Shown: positions 51,857 through 62,826, numbered from the stretch's first letter. The stretch: 64,000 bases of DNA from Pseudomonas hunanensis (GCF_013393325.1 NZ_QJRC01000081.1:21835-85834); one strand, 5' to 3'. Numbers and translations are program-made. Notes: a model not told the origin generated them from the letters alone.

Positions 51857-52726
51857 TTACGGACGGGAGTTGATCTGCTGCTGCAGGTTCTGGATCTGGC
51901 TCTGCAAGGTATTCAGGTTGCGGGTCATCTGCGCCCGGAACGCATCGAACTCCTGCACCGAAGCACCGCCTGCCGACGAAGCAGCCGGACGATTATCGAT
52001 CTGGCTCTTGAGCACCAACATGTCCTGCTCCAGGCTCTGGATAGCAGCACTCGGGTTGCCTTGTTTCTTCAAGGCAGCCACATCGCTACCCAGGCTCTTG
52101 AGTTGCACGTCCAGCTTGCCGCCATCCACCTGCGCAGCCTTCAGCGCGGCAACCTGCTCGTTCAAACCCTTGAACTGGGTATCCAGCTTGCCACCATCAA
52201 CCTGCCCCGAACGCAGCGCCGCCAGCTCACCATTCACCAACTTCAACTGCGCCTGCAACTGGCCTTGCAGCTCAGTCACCGCTTTCTGCTGTGCACGGGT
52301 ATCGGCCAGCACCTGCTCCAGGCGCTTGCCCAGATCACCGGTCTGCCCGGCCACGCCCTGCTGCAGCTGACGCAACTGCAGCTTCAGCGCCTCGCTGCTG
52401 GTAGTCACACCGGATTCGCTGGCCTCCACCTTGCCACTGATCGCCTGCAGGCGCCCGGCCGCTTCTTCACTGATGCGGGCAAAGCTCTCCTGGGTCGCCA
52501 CCAGTTGCTGCTCCATCAGCGAGATCTGCTGAAAGCTCCACCAGCCCAAGCCCGCCAACGCGATAAACGAGGCGCACAACAACGCCCACAACGGCGCCGT
52601 GCTGGCCCCACGGGCGGCCTTCTGGCGGCTGCGCACCACGTGCGCCGGCATCAGTTCGTCATCATCAACCGTGCCCGCCCGCAAGGTAGGCACGTCATCG
52701 TAGTCATCGTGAGCATGGTTACGCAT
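51857..52726 (-). CDS. single-pass membrane coiled-coil protein
   Basis: A 289-aa protein of unknown function: a charged cytoplasmic N-terminus (MRNHAHDDYDDVPTLRAGTV), one membrane helix (PLWALLCASFIALAGLGWWS), then a long coiled coil with a 24-residue tandem repeat (AALRSGQVDGGKLDTQF.. and AALKAAQVDGGKLDVQL..). It probably spans the periplasm and may tether or sense envelope components. ATG at 52726; the longer frame adds a few unlikely residues. Confidence 0.7.
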   Translation of the reverse strand: MRNHAHDDYDDVPTLRAGTVDDDELMPAHVVRSRQKAARGASTAPLWALLCASFIALAGLGWWSFQQISLMEQQLVATQESFARISEEAAGRLQAISGKVEASESGVTTSSEALKLQLRQLQQGVAGQTGDLGKRLEQVLADTRAQQKAVTELQGQLQAQLKLVNGELAALRSGQVDGGKLDTQFKGLNEQVAALKAAQVDGGKLDVQLKSLGSDVAALKKQGNPSAAIQSLEQDMLVLKSQIDNRPAASSAGGASVQEFDAFRAQMTRNLNTLQSQIQNLQQQINSRP

Positions 52727-52813
52727 GGATACATTCAACCGCGGTAGTCGCAAAGAGGCACGAGTATAAACCGCCAGCGCGGCGCGTTGATGACCATTGT
52801 CCGCCGGGCGGCT

Positions 52814-53809
52814 TCAATGCCCCGGCGGCAAGTGCTTCCACCAGCCACAGAATTCATCCAGCGCCGTCCACAGGCTGACTTTGGGCTGGTAGTCCAGGTA
52901 TTGCCGGGCGCGGCTGATATCCAGGGTGAAATCACGGCTCATCACCTGCATGCCCAGGCGCGACAAGGTCGGTTGCGGGCGCCCTGGCCACAGCATGCAA
53001 GCCGCCTCGTTCAGCGCGGCGAAGCTGTAGGCCAGGCCGTAGGAACGGTAGCGGGTAACCTGTGGCAACTGCATCTGGCGCATCACGTAGTTGACCACGT
53101 CCCACAGTGGCAGCGGCTGCCCGTTGCTGATGTTGTAAGCCTGGCCCAGCGCCCGTTCATCAACGAACAGCGCACTGAGCAGCGCCTCGTTGAGGTTGTG
53201 CACACTGGTGAAATCGACCTTGTTCAGGCCATTGCCGATGATCGCCACACGGCCTTTGCGCTGCATCTGCATCAGCCGCGGGAAAATGCTGGCATCACCG
53301 GCACCGGTGACGAAGCGCGGGCGCAGCGCCAATACTTCGAGGCCGAACTCCTGGGCACCGAACACTTTTTGCTCGGCCAGGTGTTTGGTTTGCCCATAGT
53401 GGTCGTGGAAGCGGCGCGGCACCTGGTCTTCACGGATGTCCAGGCGTGAACGGCCATTGAAATAGATCGACGGCGAGGACAGATGAACCAGGCGCCGTAC
53501 ATGCTCTTTCAGGCAGCCCTCGACCACATTCTCGGTAACCACCACGTTACCCTGGTAGAAGTCCTGATAACGCCCCCAGTTGCCCACCGCGCCTGCACAG
53601 TGCACCACCGCCTCGACGCCCTGGCACAAACGCCGGGCCAACTCGGCATCGCCCAGGTCACCGGGGATGAACTGGGCGCCGCGCTTGACCAGGTGCTCCA
53701 CCCCTTCGGCACGGCGGCCGCTGACGCGCACGTCCAGGCCCTGCTCCAGGGCGAAGCGCGCAAAGCGCCCACCAATGAAGCCACTCGCGCCGGTGACCAG
53801 AATTCGCAT
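52814..53809 (-). CDS. NAD-dependent epimerase / 3-beta-HSD-like protein
   Basis: A 331-aa extended SDR. The NAD site is MRILVTGASGFIGGRFARFA at the N-terminus, and the active-site YxxxK is HYGQTKHLAE near residue 140. C-terminal part resembles sterol/dTDP-sugar epimerases. Substrate unknown. I chose MRILVTGAS at 53809 (GGAGTG ahead); the longer frame adds about 11 codons without a site. It precedes the coiled-coil gene on the same strand and follows argP after a gap. Confidence 0.82.
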   Translation of the reverse strand: MRILVTGASGFIGGRFARFALEQGLDVRVSGRRAEGVEHLVKRGAQFIPGDLGDAELARRLCQGVEAVVHCAGAVGNWGRYQDFYQGNVVVTENVVEGCLKEHVRRLVHLSSPSIYFNGRSRLDIREDQVPRRFHDHYGQTKHLAEQKVFGAQEFGLEVLALRPRFVTGAGDASIFPRLMQMQRKGRVAIIGNGLNKVDFTSVHNLNEALLSALFVDERALGQAYNISNGQPLPLWDVVNYVMRQMQLPQVTRYRSYGLAYSFAALNEAACMLWPGRPQPTLSRLGMQVMSRDFTLDISRARQYLDYQPKVSLWTALDEFCGWWKHLPPGH

Positions 53810-53858
53810 GTAACACTCCGTCTTGCCAGATTTCAGATGCAACTGACGCCAGCCGTGG

Positions 53859-54749
53859 CTACAAGGGCACCAGCCAATGCCGTGCGGTGTGCCGCAGGTG
53901 GTCGGTCAGTTGCGCGAGCAATTGCCCGCCATTGCGCCAATGATGCCAGTACAGCGGCACATCGATAGGGGTATCGCGGCAGATTTCCACCAATTGCCCG
54001 TTGGCCAGCTGCTCCTGGGCCTGCAGTTCTGGCACCAGGCCCCACCCCAACCCGGCTTCGGTCATGCGCAGGAAGCCTTCGGATGACGGGCACAGGTGGT
54101 GCAGGAAGCCGTCCTCGATGCCCAGCGATGCCAGGTAGCGATGCTGCAGGAAATCATCCGGGCCGTACACGATCGCCGGGGTGCGGGCCAGGCGGCTGGC
54201 GACGAAGCCGTGGGGGAAATGCCGCGCCATGAACCCGGGGCTGGCCAACGCCCGGTAACGCATGGCCCCCAGTAGCAGGCTGCGTGCGCCGGCTACCGGG
54301 CGTTCACTGCCACACAGGCAGGCCGCCACTTCGCCAGCACGCATGCGTTTCAGGCCCACCTCCTGGTCTTCTACCACCAGGTCGGTCAGCACGTTCTGTT
54401 GCGCACAGAAATTGCCCACCGCACCGGCCCACCAGGTGGCCAGGCTATCGGCGTTGAGGGCGATGCGCAGGCGCTCCGGCATGCCCTCTTCATCCAGCGC
54501 CGGCACCTGGCGCTGCAAGTCACGTTCAAGCAGGCGCACCTGCTGCACGTGGTTGAGCAACTGGCGGCCGACTTCGGTCGGGCTGGGTGGCGTGGCACGC
54601 ACCAGCACCGGCTGCCCAACCCGCGCTTCGAGCAGCTTGATGCGCTGGGAGATGGCCGATTGCGACAAGCCCAGTATTTGCGCCGCACGCTCGAAACCAC
54701 CTTGTTCGATCACCGCCGCGAGGGCGGCCAGGAGCTTGTAGTCGAACAT
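53859..54749 (-). CDS. argP: LysR-family regulator ArgP (IciA)
   Basis: A 296-aa LysR regulator of arginine/lysine export. It begins MFDYKLLAALAAVIEQGGFE with recognition helix AAQILGLSQSAISQRIKLLE. In Escherichia and Pseudomonas ArgP activates the divergently placed argO/lysE gene when arginine is high; that gene lies just across a 100-bp gap here. I chose the start at 54749 (AGGAAAA), as the 34-codon extension is not homologous. Confidence 0.92.
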   Translation of the reverse strand: MFDYKLLAALAAVIEQGGFERAAQILGLSQSAISQRIKLLEARVGQPVLVRATPPSPTEVGRQLLNHVQQVRLLERDLQRQVPALDEEGMPERLRIALNADSLATWWAGAVGNFCAQQNVLTDLVVEDQEVGLKRMRAGEVAACLCGSERPVAGARSLLLGAMRYRALASPGFMARHFPHGFVASRLARTPAIVYGPDDFLQHRYLASLGIEDGFLHHLCPSSEGFLRMTEAGLGWGLVPELQAQEQLANGQLVEICRDTPIDVPLYWHHWRNGGQLLAQLTDHLRHTARHWLVPL

Positions 54750-54849
54750 CGATTTTCCTAATGACGGATCAGCTTTATTTGTTTTTCTTATACAGTGCCG
54801 ATCCTCACAATAACCAGCATCTTTTACGACCTTTTTGGAGAGCCCAGCC

Positions 54850-55449
54850 ATGTGGCAAAGCTACCTCAACGGCATGCTGGTGGCCTTCGGCCTGATCATG
54901 GCCATCGGCGCGCAGAACGCCTTCGTACTTGCCCAAAGCCTGCGCCGTGAGCATCACCTGCCGGTGGCGGCACTGTGCATCGTCTGTGATGCCCTCCTGG
55001 TGGCAGCCGGGGTGTTCGGCCTGGCCACCGTGCTGGCGCACAACCCGACCTTGCTGGCGGTCGCACGCTGGGGCGGCGCGGTGTTTCTGATCTGGTACGG
55101 CGCCAAGGCCCTGCGCAGCGCCTGCTCCAAGCAGAGCCTGCAGCACCAGCAAGGCCAGGGCGCCCGCTCACGCCGTGCCGTGCTACTCAGCGCCCTGGCG
55201 GTGACCCTGCTGAACCCGCACGTGTACCTCGACACGGTGTTGCTGATCGGCTCGCTGGGCGCCCAGCAGACCGCCCCCGGCGCCTACGTGGCCGGCGCCG
55301 CCAGCGCCTCGCTGCTGTGGTTTTCGACCCTGGCGATCGGCGCGGCCTGGCTGGCCCCATGGCTGGCAAGGCCGGCGACCTGGCGCATGCTCGACCTGAT
55401 GGTGGCGGTGATGATGTTCGCGGTGGCAGCGCAGTTGATCTTCAACTGA
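54850..55449 (+). CDS. argO: LysE-family amino-acid exporter ArgO
   Basis: A 199-aa membrane exporter of the LysE family with about six helices. Marks: LIMAIGAQNAFVLAQSLRRE in TM1 and LLNPHVYLDTVLLIGSLGAQ in the later region. It pumps out arginine (and perhaps lysine) to avoid toxic levels, under ArgP. I chose MWQSYLNGMLVAFG at 54850 (GGAGAG at 8 nt). Confidence 0.92.
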   Translation: MWQSYLNGMLVAFGLIMAIGAQNAFVLAQSLRREHHLPVAALCIVCDALLVAAGVFGLATVLAHNPTLLAVARWGGAVFLIWYGAKALRSACSKQSLQHQQGQGARSRRAVLLSALAVTLLNPHVYLDTVLLIGSLGAQQTAPGAYVAGAASASLLWFSTLAIGAAWLAPWLARPATWRMLDLMVAVMMFAVAAQLIFN

Positions 55450-55687
55450 TCGCAGGCCTGCAAGGCCCGGCACACACCTGCTGGCCTGAAAACGACCACC
55501 ACTGGTCGGCGACCGCCAACCGCTCTGGAACCTCTATTCCCTATGTTTGTTGCGTGGTTATGCGCCGGGGCTGGTGCTATGATCGACCCCTTGCGTCGCA
55601 AAGAGTACAAACTCGCCGACGCTCATAGGGCCGCCCGTGATCGGCCCTGCGCAAACCGCGAACTAGACCTGAATCAGGAGATCCACC

Positions 55688-56284
55688 ATGGCTTTTGAAT
55701 TGCCGCCGCTGCCGTACGCCCACGATGCCCTGCAGCCGCACATCTCCAAGGAAACCCTGGAGTTTCACCACGACAAGCACCACAACACCTATGTCGTGAA
55801 CCTGAACAACCTGGTCCCAGGCACCGAATTCGAAGGCAAGACCCTGGAAGAGATCGTCAAGACCTCTTCGGGCGGCATCTTCAACAACGCCGCTCAGGTC
55901 TGGAACCACACCTTCTACTGGAACTGCCTGGCCCCTAACGCCGGTGGCCAGCCGACCGGTGCCCTGGCAGACGCCATCAACGCCGCTTTCGGTTCCTTCG
56001 ACAAGTTCAAGGAAGAATTCACCAAGACTTCGGTTGGCACCTTCGGTTCCGGCTGGGGTTGGCTGGTGAAGAAAGCTGACGGTTCCCTGGCCCTGGCCAG
56101 CACCATCGGCGCCGGCTGCCCGCTGACCAGCGGCGATACCCCGCTGCTGACCTGCGACGTCTGGGAACACGCCTACTACATCGACTACCGCAACCTGCGT
56201 CCGAAGTACGTCGAGGCGTTCTGGAACCTGGTCAACTGGGCCTTCGTTGCCGAGCAGTTCGAAGGCAAGACCTTCAAGGCCTGA
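55688..56284 (+). CDS. sodB: iron superoxide dismutase SodB
   Basis: A 198-aa Fe-dependent superoxide dismutase of the cytoplasm, turning superoxide into oxygen and peroxide. Metal ligands are visible: His27 in [20 protein letters not shown], the His of [14 protein letters not shown], and the Asp and His of [20 protein letters not shown] near residues 157-161. The length is standard. A promoter-like TATGAT lies about 105 bp upstream and a good terminator follows. Neighbours argO and bifA match P. aeruginosa order as I recall. Confidence 0.96.
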   Translation: MAFELPPLPYAHDALQPHISKETLEFHHDKHHNTYVVNLNNLVPGTEFEGKTLEEIVKTSSGGIFNNAAQVWNHTFYWNCLAPNAGGQPTGALADAINAAFGSFDKFKEEFTKTSVGTFGSGWGWLVKKADGSLALASTIGAGCPLTSGDTPLLTCDVWEHAYYIDYRNLRPKYVEAFWNLVNWAFVAEQFEGKTFKA

Positions 56285-56306
56285 GTCTTCAGCCCTGAAT
56301 GAAAAG

Positions 56307-56331
56307 ACCCGGCCTTGTGCCGGGTTTTTTT
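56307..56331 (+). terminator. sodB terminator
   Basis: Stem ACCCGGC / GCCGGGT with loop CTTGT, followed by TTTTTT. Clear intrinsic terminator 22 bp past the sodB stop. Confidence 0.92.
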
Positions 56332-56555
56332 ATGCCTGTGCCGGCCCCCTTCACGGGTAACCCGCAGCCACAGAGGCACGCACGGTTTTGCTTGCTCAGC
56401 CCGCATAGCGCGCTAACATCAAACCTCTGGAAGATTGATACAGCGCACTCAAGTTGCGGGGTCAGGCAACCGATACACTGCTCATGATCGGCCGATAGTG
56501 TATCGTCATCGTTGATGGCAAAATGATGCCATGCGCATGGATTAAGGAAACCCCA

Positions 56556-58607
56556 TTGAAGCTGGAATTGCGGAACAGCTTGTCGGTCAAGTTGCTCAGG
56601 GTCGTGCTGCTGTCGGCGCTGGCGGTCGGCGTCGTGCTCAGCTGTGCGCAAATCGTCTACGACACCTACAAGACCCGCCAGGCCGTGAACAATGATGCCC
56701 AGCGCATCCTCGACATGTTCCGCGACCCTTCGACCCAGGCGGTGTACAGCCTCGACCGCGAAATGGGCATGCAGGTGATGGAAGGCCTGTTCCAGGACGA
56801 ATCGGTGCGCATGGCCTCCATTGGCCACCCCAACGAAACCATGCTGGCAGAAAAGTCACGTCCATTGCAGGACATGTCCATGCGCTGGCTCACCGACCTG
56901 ATCCTCGGCCAGGAACGCACCTATACCACGCAACTGGTTGGCCGCGGCCCATACAGCGAATACTACGGCGACCTCAGCATTACCCTGGACACCTCGTCCT
57001 ACGGTGAAGACTTCCTGATCAACGCGGTGATCATCTTCATTTCCGGCGTGCTGCGGGCCCTGGCCATGGGCCTGGTGCTGTATCTGGTGTACCACTGGCT
57101 GCTGACCAAACCGCTGTCGAAGATCATCGAGCACCTCACCCAGATCAACCCCGACCGCCCCAGCCAGCACCAGCTACCGCTGCTCAAAGGCCACGAGAAG
57201 AACGAGCTGGGCCTGTGGGTGAACACCGCCAACCAGTTGCTGGCCTCGATCGAGCGCAACACCCACCTGCGCCACGAGGCGGAAAACAGCCTGCAGCGCA
57301 TGGCCCAGTACGACTTCCTCACCGGCCTGCCCAACCGCCAGCAATTGCAGCAGCAACTGGACAAGATTCTTGTCGACGGCGGCCGCCTGCAGCATCGCGT
57401 GGCGGTGCTGTGCGTGGGCCTGGACGACTTCAAGGGCATCAACGAGCAGTTCAGCTACCAGGTCGGTGACCAATTGCTGCTGGCCCTGGCCGACCGCCTG
57501 CGGGCCCACAGCGGCCGCCTGGGCGCCCTGGCGCGGTTGGGCGGCGACCAGTTCGCCCTGGTGCAGGCCAATATCGAGCAACCCTACGAAGCGGCCGAAC
57601 TGGCGCAAAGCATCCTCGACGACCTGGAAGTGCCGTTCGACCTCGACCACGAGCAGATCCGCCTGCGCGCCACCATCGGCATCACCCTGTTCCCTGAAGA
57701 CGGCGACAGCACCGAGAAACTGCTGCAGAAAGCCGAACAGACCATGACCCTGGCCAAGGCCCGTTCGCGCAACCGCTACCAGTTCTACATCGCCAGCGTC
57801 GACAGCGAGATGCGCCGCCGCCGCGAGCTGGAAAAGGACCTGCGTGAAGCCTTGCCGCGCAACCAGCTGTACCTGGTGTATCAGCCACAGATCAGCTACC
57901 GCGACCACCGCGTGGTCGGCGTAGAGGCGCTGTTGCGTTGGCAGCACCCGGAGCTGGGCATGGTGCCACCCGACCAGTTCATCCCCCTGGCCGAGCAGAA
58001 CGGCAGCATCATCAGCATCGGCGAGTGGGTGCTGGACCAGGCTTGCCGGCAATTGCGCGAATGGCACGACCAGGGCTTCAGCGACCTGCGCATGGCAGTC
58101 AACCTGTCCACCGTGCAGTTGCACCACAGCGAGCTGCCACGGGTGGTCAACAACCTGCTGCAGGCCTATCGCCTGCCGCCGCGCAGCCTGGAGCTGGAGG
58201 TCACCGAAACCGGCCTGATGGAAGACATCAGCACCGCCGCCCAGCACCTGCTGAGCCTGCGCCGCTCCGGGGCGCTGATTGCCATCGATGACTTCGGCAC
58301 CGGCTACTCATCGCTCAGTTACCTGAAATCGCTGCCGCTGGACAAGATCAAGATCGACAAGAGCTTCGTCCAGGACCTGCTCGACGACGATGACGACGCC
58401 ACCATCGTTCGCGCCATCATCCAGCTGGGCAAGAGCCTGGGCATGCAGGTAATCGCCGAAGGCGTGGAAACCGCCGAGCAAGAAACCTACATCGTTGCCC
58501 AGGGTTGCCACGAGGGCCAGGGTTACCACTACAGCAAGCCGCTGTCGGCCCGCGAGCTGACCCACTTCCTCAAGCAGGCGCAACGCAACCAGGTTTCGAT
58601 GTTCTGA
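56556..58607 (+). CDS. bifA: c-di-GMP phosphodiesterase BifA (GGDEF-degenerate/EAL)
   Basis: A 683-aa inner-membrane protein: TM1 (LLRVVLLSALAVGVVLSCAQ), a periplasmic sensor of about 120 residues, TM2 (LINAVIIFISGVLRALAMGL), then GGDEF and EAL domains. The GGDEF site reads GGDQF, so cyclase activity is doubtful, while EAL, ETGLMEDIS, AIDDFGTGYSSL, KIDKSFV and EGVETAEQ carry the phosphodiesterase residues. This is the BifA pattern; BifA lowers c-di-GMP and promotes motility and biofilm dispersal in P. putida. Start is a TTG with AAGGAAA upstream; the ATG 11 codons before has no site. Confidence 0.92.
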   Translation: MKLELRNSLSVKLLRVVLLSALAVGVVLSCAQIVYDTYKTRQAVNNDAQRILDMFRDPSTQAVYSLDREMGMQVMEGLFQDESVRMASIGHPNETMLAEKSRPLQDMSMRWLTDLILGQERTYTTQLVGRGPYSEYYGDLSITLDTSSYGEDFLINAVIIFISGVLRALAMGLVLYLVYHWLLTKPLSKIIEHLTQINPDRPSQHQLPLLKGHEKNELGLWVNTANQLLASIERNTHLRHEAENSLQRMAQYDFLTGLPNRQQLQQQLDKILVDGGRLQHRVAVLCVGLDDFKGINEQFSYQVGDQLLLALADRLRAHSGRLGALARLGGDQFALVQANIEQPYEAAELAQSILDDLEVPFDLDHEQIRLRATIGITLFPEDGDSTEKLLQKAEQTMTLAKARSRNRYQFYIASVDSEMRRRRELEKDLREALPRNQLYLVYQPQISYRDHRVVGVEALLRWQHPELGMVPPDQFIPLAEQNGSIISIGEWVLDQACRQLREWHDQGFSDLRMAVNLSTVQLHHSELPRVVNNLLQAYRLPPRSLELEVTETGLMEDISTAAQHLLSLRRSGALIAIDDFGTGYSSLSYLKSLPLDKIKIDKSFVQDLLDDDDDATIVRAIIQLGKSLGMQVIAEGVETAEQETYIVAQGCHEGQGYHYSKPLSARELTHFLKQAQRNQVSMF

Positions 58608-58671
58608 GCCCACCTGCCCGGTTACAGGCTGTGACCGGGATTTACATGAATTGCGTGCCCGCCCCTTTACA

Positions 58672-58690
58672 GCAAATGCAAATCTTTCGC
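58672..58690. promoter_or_regulatory. Possible Fur box before the imelysin cluster
   Basis: GCAAATGCAAATCTTTCGC matches the 19-bp Fur consensus GATAATGATAATCATTATC at 12 positions by eye, 76 bp before the first imelysin start. This suits iron control, but the match is only moderate. Confidence 0.4.
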
Positions 58691-58765
58691 ATGATGTTGC
58701 GGTTTCGCGTGCCACGGCGCACGGTCCACCCCTTGGTCCAACCACACGACGCAGGAAAACCAATA

Positions 58766-60103
<1,338 letters not shown>

Positions 60104-60126
60104 TCCTGCTGTAGCGGTACTGAAAG

Positions 60127-60155
60127 AGGCGGCCTTCGGGTCGCCTTTTTTGCTG
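60127..60155 (+). terminator. Terminator after the first imelysin gene
   Basis: Dyad AGGCGGCC-TTC-GGGTCGCCT (imperfect) followed by TTTTTT. It may partly separate the first gene from the next three. Confidence 0.7.
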
Positions 60156-60159
60156 ATGG

Positions 60160-60190
60160 CCTGTTCGCGGCCAACCGGACCGCGAACAGG
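60160..60190. repeat. 11-bp inverted repeat
   Basis: CCTGTTCGCGG / CCGCGAACAGG with a 9-nt loop, directly after the terminator-like hairpin. It could be an additional stop or an operator for the next gene. Confidence 0.6.
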
Positions 60191-60311
60191 CACATGAAAA
60201 TGCTGGCATTTCACATCCCTTTCACCCAGGTAATTGCAAATTGCTCTTATTCAAGAGCCGCTGGCCTGCTAAGCTTGCACGCCGGTTTTTCGTCCACGCC
60301 CAGGATTTTGC

Positions 60312-61739
60312 ATGTCCTTGTCGCTGTCCCGACTCTCCCCCTTGCTGCTGGCCTTTGCCCTCGCCGCCTGTGACGACGCCCCGCGTTTCACCCAAGCCGA
60401 GCCTGGCGAAGCGTTGTCGGCCGGCAAGGCGACTGTGCAGCGCACTGACCGCAACGCCTATTCCCTGCCTTCGGCCAACCTCTCGCCCGAGCGGCGCGTG
60501 GACTTTGCCGTAGGCAACAGTTTCTTCCGCAACCCCTGGGTGATCGCCCCGTCCACCACCACTGCCCGCGACGGGTTGGGCCCGCTGTTCAACACCAACG
60601 CCTGCCAGAACTGCCATGTGCGCGATGGCCGCGGTCACCCGCCTGAGCCTGGCAACAGCAACGCGGTGGGCATGCTGGTGCGCTTGTCGATCCCCGACCA
60701 GCCTTACCTGGCCAAAGTGATCGAACGCCTCGGCGTGGTGCCGGAGCCGGTGTACGGCACCCAGTTGCAGGACATGGCCATCCCGGGCGTGGCGCCAGAA
60801 GGCAAGGTACGGGTGAGCTACACCCAGGAAACGGTAGCGTTCAAGGACGGTCATCAGGTCGAGCTGCGCAAGCCTGCCCTGCAGATCACCCAGCTCGGCT
60901 ACGGCGTCATGCACCCCGACACACGCTTTTCGGCGCGGGTGGCCCCGCCGATGATCGGCCTGGGCCTGCTCGAGGCCATCCCCGAAGCCGACCTGCTGGC
61001 CAACGAGGACCCGGACGACCGCAACCGCGACGGCATCCGCGGGCGTGCCAACCGTGTGTGGGACGACGCCCAGGGCAAGACCGTGATCGGCCGCTTCGGC
61101 TGGAAAGCCGGGCAGCCCAACGTCAACCAGCAGAACGTGCACGCTTTTGCCGGCGACATGGGCCTTACCAGCACCCTGCAGCCCAATGACGATTGCACCC
61201 CGGCACAAACCGACTGCCTGGCTGCGCCCAACGGCGACGGCGCCGATGGCGAGAAAGAAGTCAGCGACAACATCCTGCGCCTGGTCACCTTCTACACCCG
61301 CAACCTGGCGGTGCCGGCCCGCCGCGACGTTGGCTCGCCGCAGGTGCTGGCGGGCAAGAACCTGTTCTACCAGGCCGGCTGCCAGGGGTGCCACACACCG
61401 CAGTTCACCACTGCCGCCGATGCGATCGAGCCAGAATTGGCCAACCAGGTCATCCGCCCTTACAGCGACCTGCTGCTGCATGACATGGGCCCTGGCCTGG
61501 CCGACGAGCGTACCGAATTCGCCGCCAACGGCCAGGACTGGCGTACCCCGCCCCTGTGGGGCATCGGCCTGAGTGAAACGGTCAGTGGCCACAGCCAGTT
61601 CCTGCACGACGGGCGCGCCCGCAACCTGCTAGAAGCCGTGCTCTGGCACGGTGGCGAAGCCGAGGCGGCACGCAACTTCGTGCTCACATTCAACGCAGAG
61701 CAGCGCGCCGCGTTGCTGGCGTTCCTGAATTCACTTTAA
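60312..61739 (+). CDS. di-haem c-type oxidoreductase (DUF1111, thiol-oxidoreductase-like)
   Basis: A 475-aa exported c-type cytochrome with two CxxCH haem sites: CQNCH (near residue 98) and CQGCH (near residue 357), in a fold like bacterial di-haem peroxidases. The signal sequence ends LAFALAAC (Cys20), so it may be a lipoprotein. The family is annotated as thiol oxidoreductase (DUF1111) without proven reaction. It stands between two imelysin genes, 20 bp before the second, which ties it to metal or redox steps of the cluster. Confidence 0.86.
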   Translation: MSLSLSRLSPLLLAFALAACDDAPRFTQAEPGEALSAGKATVQRTDRNAYSLPSANLSPERRVDFAVGNSFFRNPWVIAPSTTTARDGLGPLFNTNACQNCHVRDGRGHPPEPGNSNAVGMLVRLSIPDQPYLAKVIERLGVVPEPVYGTQLQDMAIPGVAPEGKVRVSYTQETVAFKDGHQVELRKPALQITQLGYGVMHPDTRFSARVAPPMIGLGLLEAIPEADLLANEDPDDRNRDGIRGRANRVWDDAQGKTVIGRFGWKAGQPNVNQQNVHAFAGDMGLTSTLQPNDDCTPAQTDCLAAPNGDGADGEKEVSDNILRLVTFYTRNLAVPARRDVGSPQVLAGKNLFYQAGCQGCHTPQFTTAADAIEPELANQVIRPYSDLLLHDMGPGLADERTEFAANGQDWRTPPLWGIGLSETVSGHSQFLHDGRARNLLEAVLWHGGEAEAARNFVLTFNAEQRAALLAFLNSL

Positions 61740-61759
61740 AACGCGCAAAGGAGCCGGGC

Positions 61760-62824
61760 ATGTTCCGACCCAAACTGTTGTTCACCAGCCTCGCCGCACT
61801 CGCCCTCGGTGCCTGCTCGCCGCAGGACCCGCAAGCCGTGACCTCCGCCGCCATCGCCAAGCAGGTGATCCTGCCAACCTACAGCCGCTGGGTCGAAGCC
61901 GACCGCACGCTGGCCGCCAGCGCCCTGGCCTACTGCGAAGGCAAGGAGTCCCTGGATAAAGCCCGCGCCGACTTCCTCAACGCGCAAAAAGCCTGGGCCG
62001 AGCTGCAACCGCTGCTGGTCGGCCCGCTGGCCGAAGGCAACCGCGCCTGGCAGGTCCAGTTCTGGCCCGACAAGAAGAACCTGGTCGGCCGCCAGGTCGA
62101 GCAACTGGTCAACGGCGACAAGCCCGTCGATGCCGCCGCTCTGGGCAAAGCAAGCGTGGTAGTACGCGGCCTGTCGGCCTACGAGTACATCCTGTTCGAC
62201 AGCAAGCCAGACATCGCCACTGCCGAGCAGAAAGCCCGTTACTGCCCACTGTTGGTGGCCATCGGTGAACACCAGAAGGTCCTGGCCGAGGAGATCCTCA
62301 AGAGCTGGAACAGCACCGACGGCATGCTCTCGCAGATGACCAAGTTCCCCAACCAGCGCTACGCTGACTCCCACGAGGCCATCGCCGACCTGTTGCGCTC
62401 CCAGGTCACCGCCCTGGATACCCTGAAGAAGAAGCTGGGCGCGCCGATGGGCCGCCAAAGCAAGGGCATCCCGCAGCCGCTGCAGGCCGAAGCCTGGCGC
62501 AGCCATTCCTCGCTGAAGAGCCTGGAAGCCACCCTCAAGGCTGCCGAAACCGTCTGGGTCGGTGTCGACAACCAGGGCCTGCGCGGCTTGCTGCCCAGCG
62601 ATCAGAAAGCGCTGGCGGACAAGATCGACGCCGCCTACGCTACCTCGCTCAAACTGCTGGCCGACAACCAGAAAACCCTCGGTGAGTTGCTGGCCGACGA
62701 CGCTGGCCAGCAAACCCTCAACCAGATCTACGACAGCCTCAACGCCGTCCACCGCCTGCACGAAGGCGACCTGGCCAAGGCGCTGAACATCCAGCTGGGC
62801 TTCAATGCCAACGACGGTGACTGA
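61760..62824 (+). CDS. second imelysin-like lipoprotein, motif histidine replaced
   Basis: A 354-aa imelysin-like protein. Signal ends LALGAC (Cys19), then the imelysin core (VILPTYSRWVEADRTLAASA). The GxHxxE site reads GLSAYEYILF, so histidine is replaced by serine while the glutamate stays. It may have lost catalysis or metal binding of that kind, acting as a partner of the first. It lies 20 bp after the di-haem gene and 2 bp before the DUF1513 gene, so the three are one operon. Confidence 0.82.
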   Translation: MFRPKLLFTSLAALALGACSPQDPQAVTSAAIAKQVILPTYSRWVEADRTLAASALAYCEGKESLDKARADFLNAQKAWAELQPLLVGPLAEGNRAWQVQFWPDKKNLVGRQVEQLVNGDKPVDAAALGKASVVVRGLSAYEYILFDSKPDIATAEQKARYCPLLVAIGEHQKVLAEEILKSWNSTDGMLSQMTKFPNQRYADSHEAIADLLRSQVTALDTLKKKLGAPMGRQSKGIPQPLQAEAWRSHSSLKSLEATLKAAETVWVGVDNQGLRGLLPSDQKALADKIDAAYATSLKLLADNQKTLGELLADDAGQQTLNQIYDSLNAVHRLHEGDLAKALNIQLGFNANDGD

Positions 62825-62826
62825 TC

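Noticed and set aside
60200..60260. Possible Fur box before the di-haem gene
   Set aside because: By eye only about 9 of 19 positions fit the consensus, near what chance allows.
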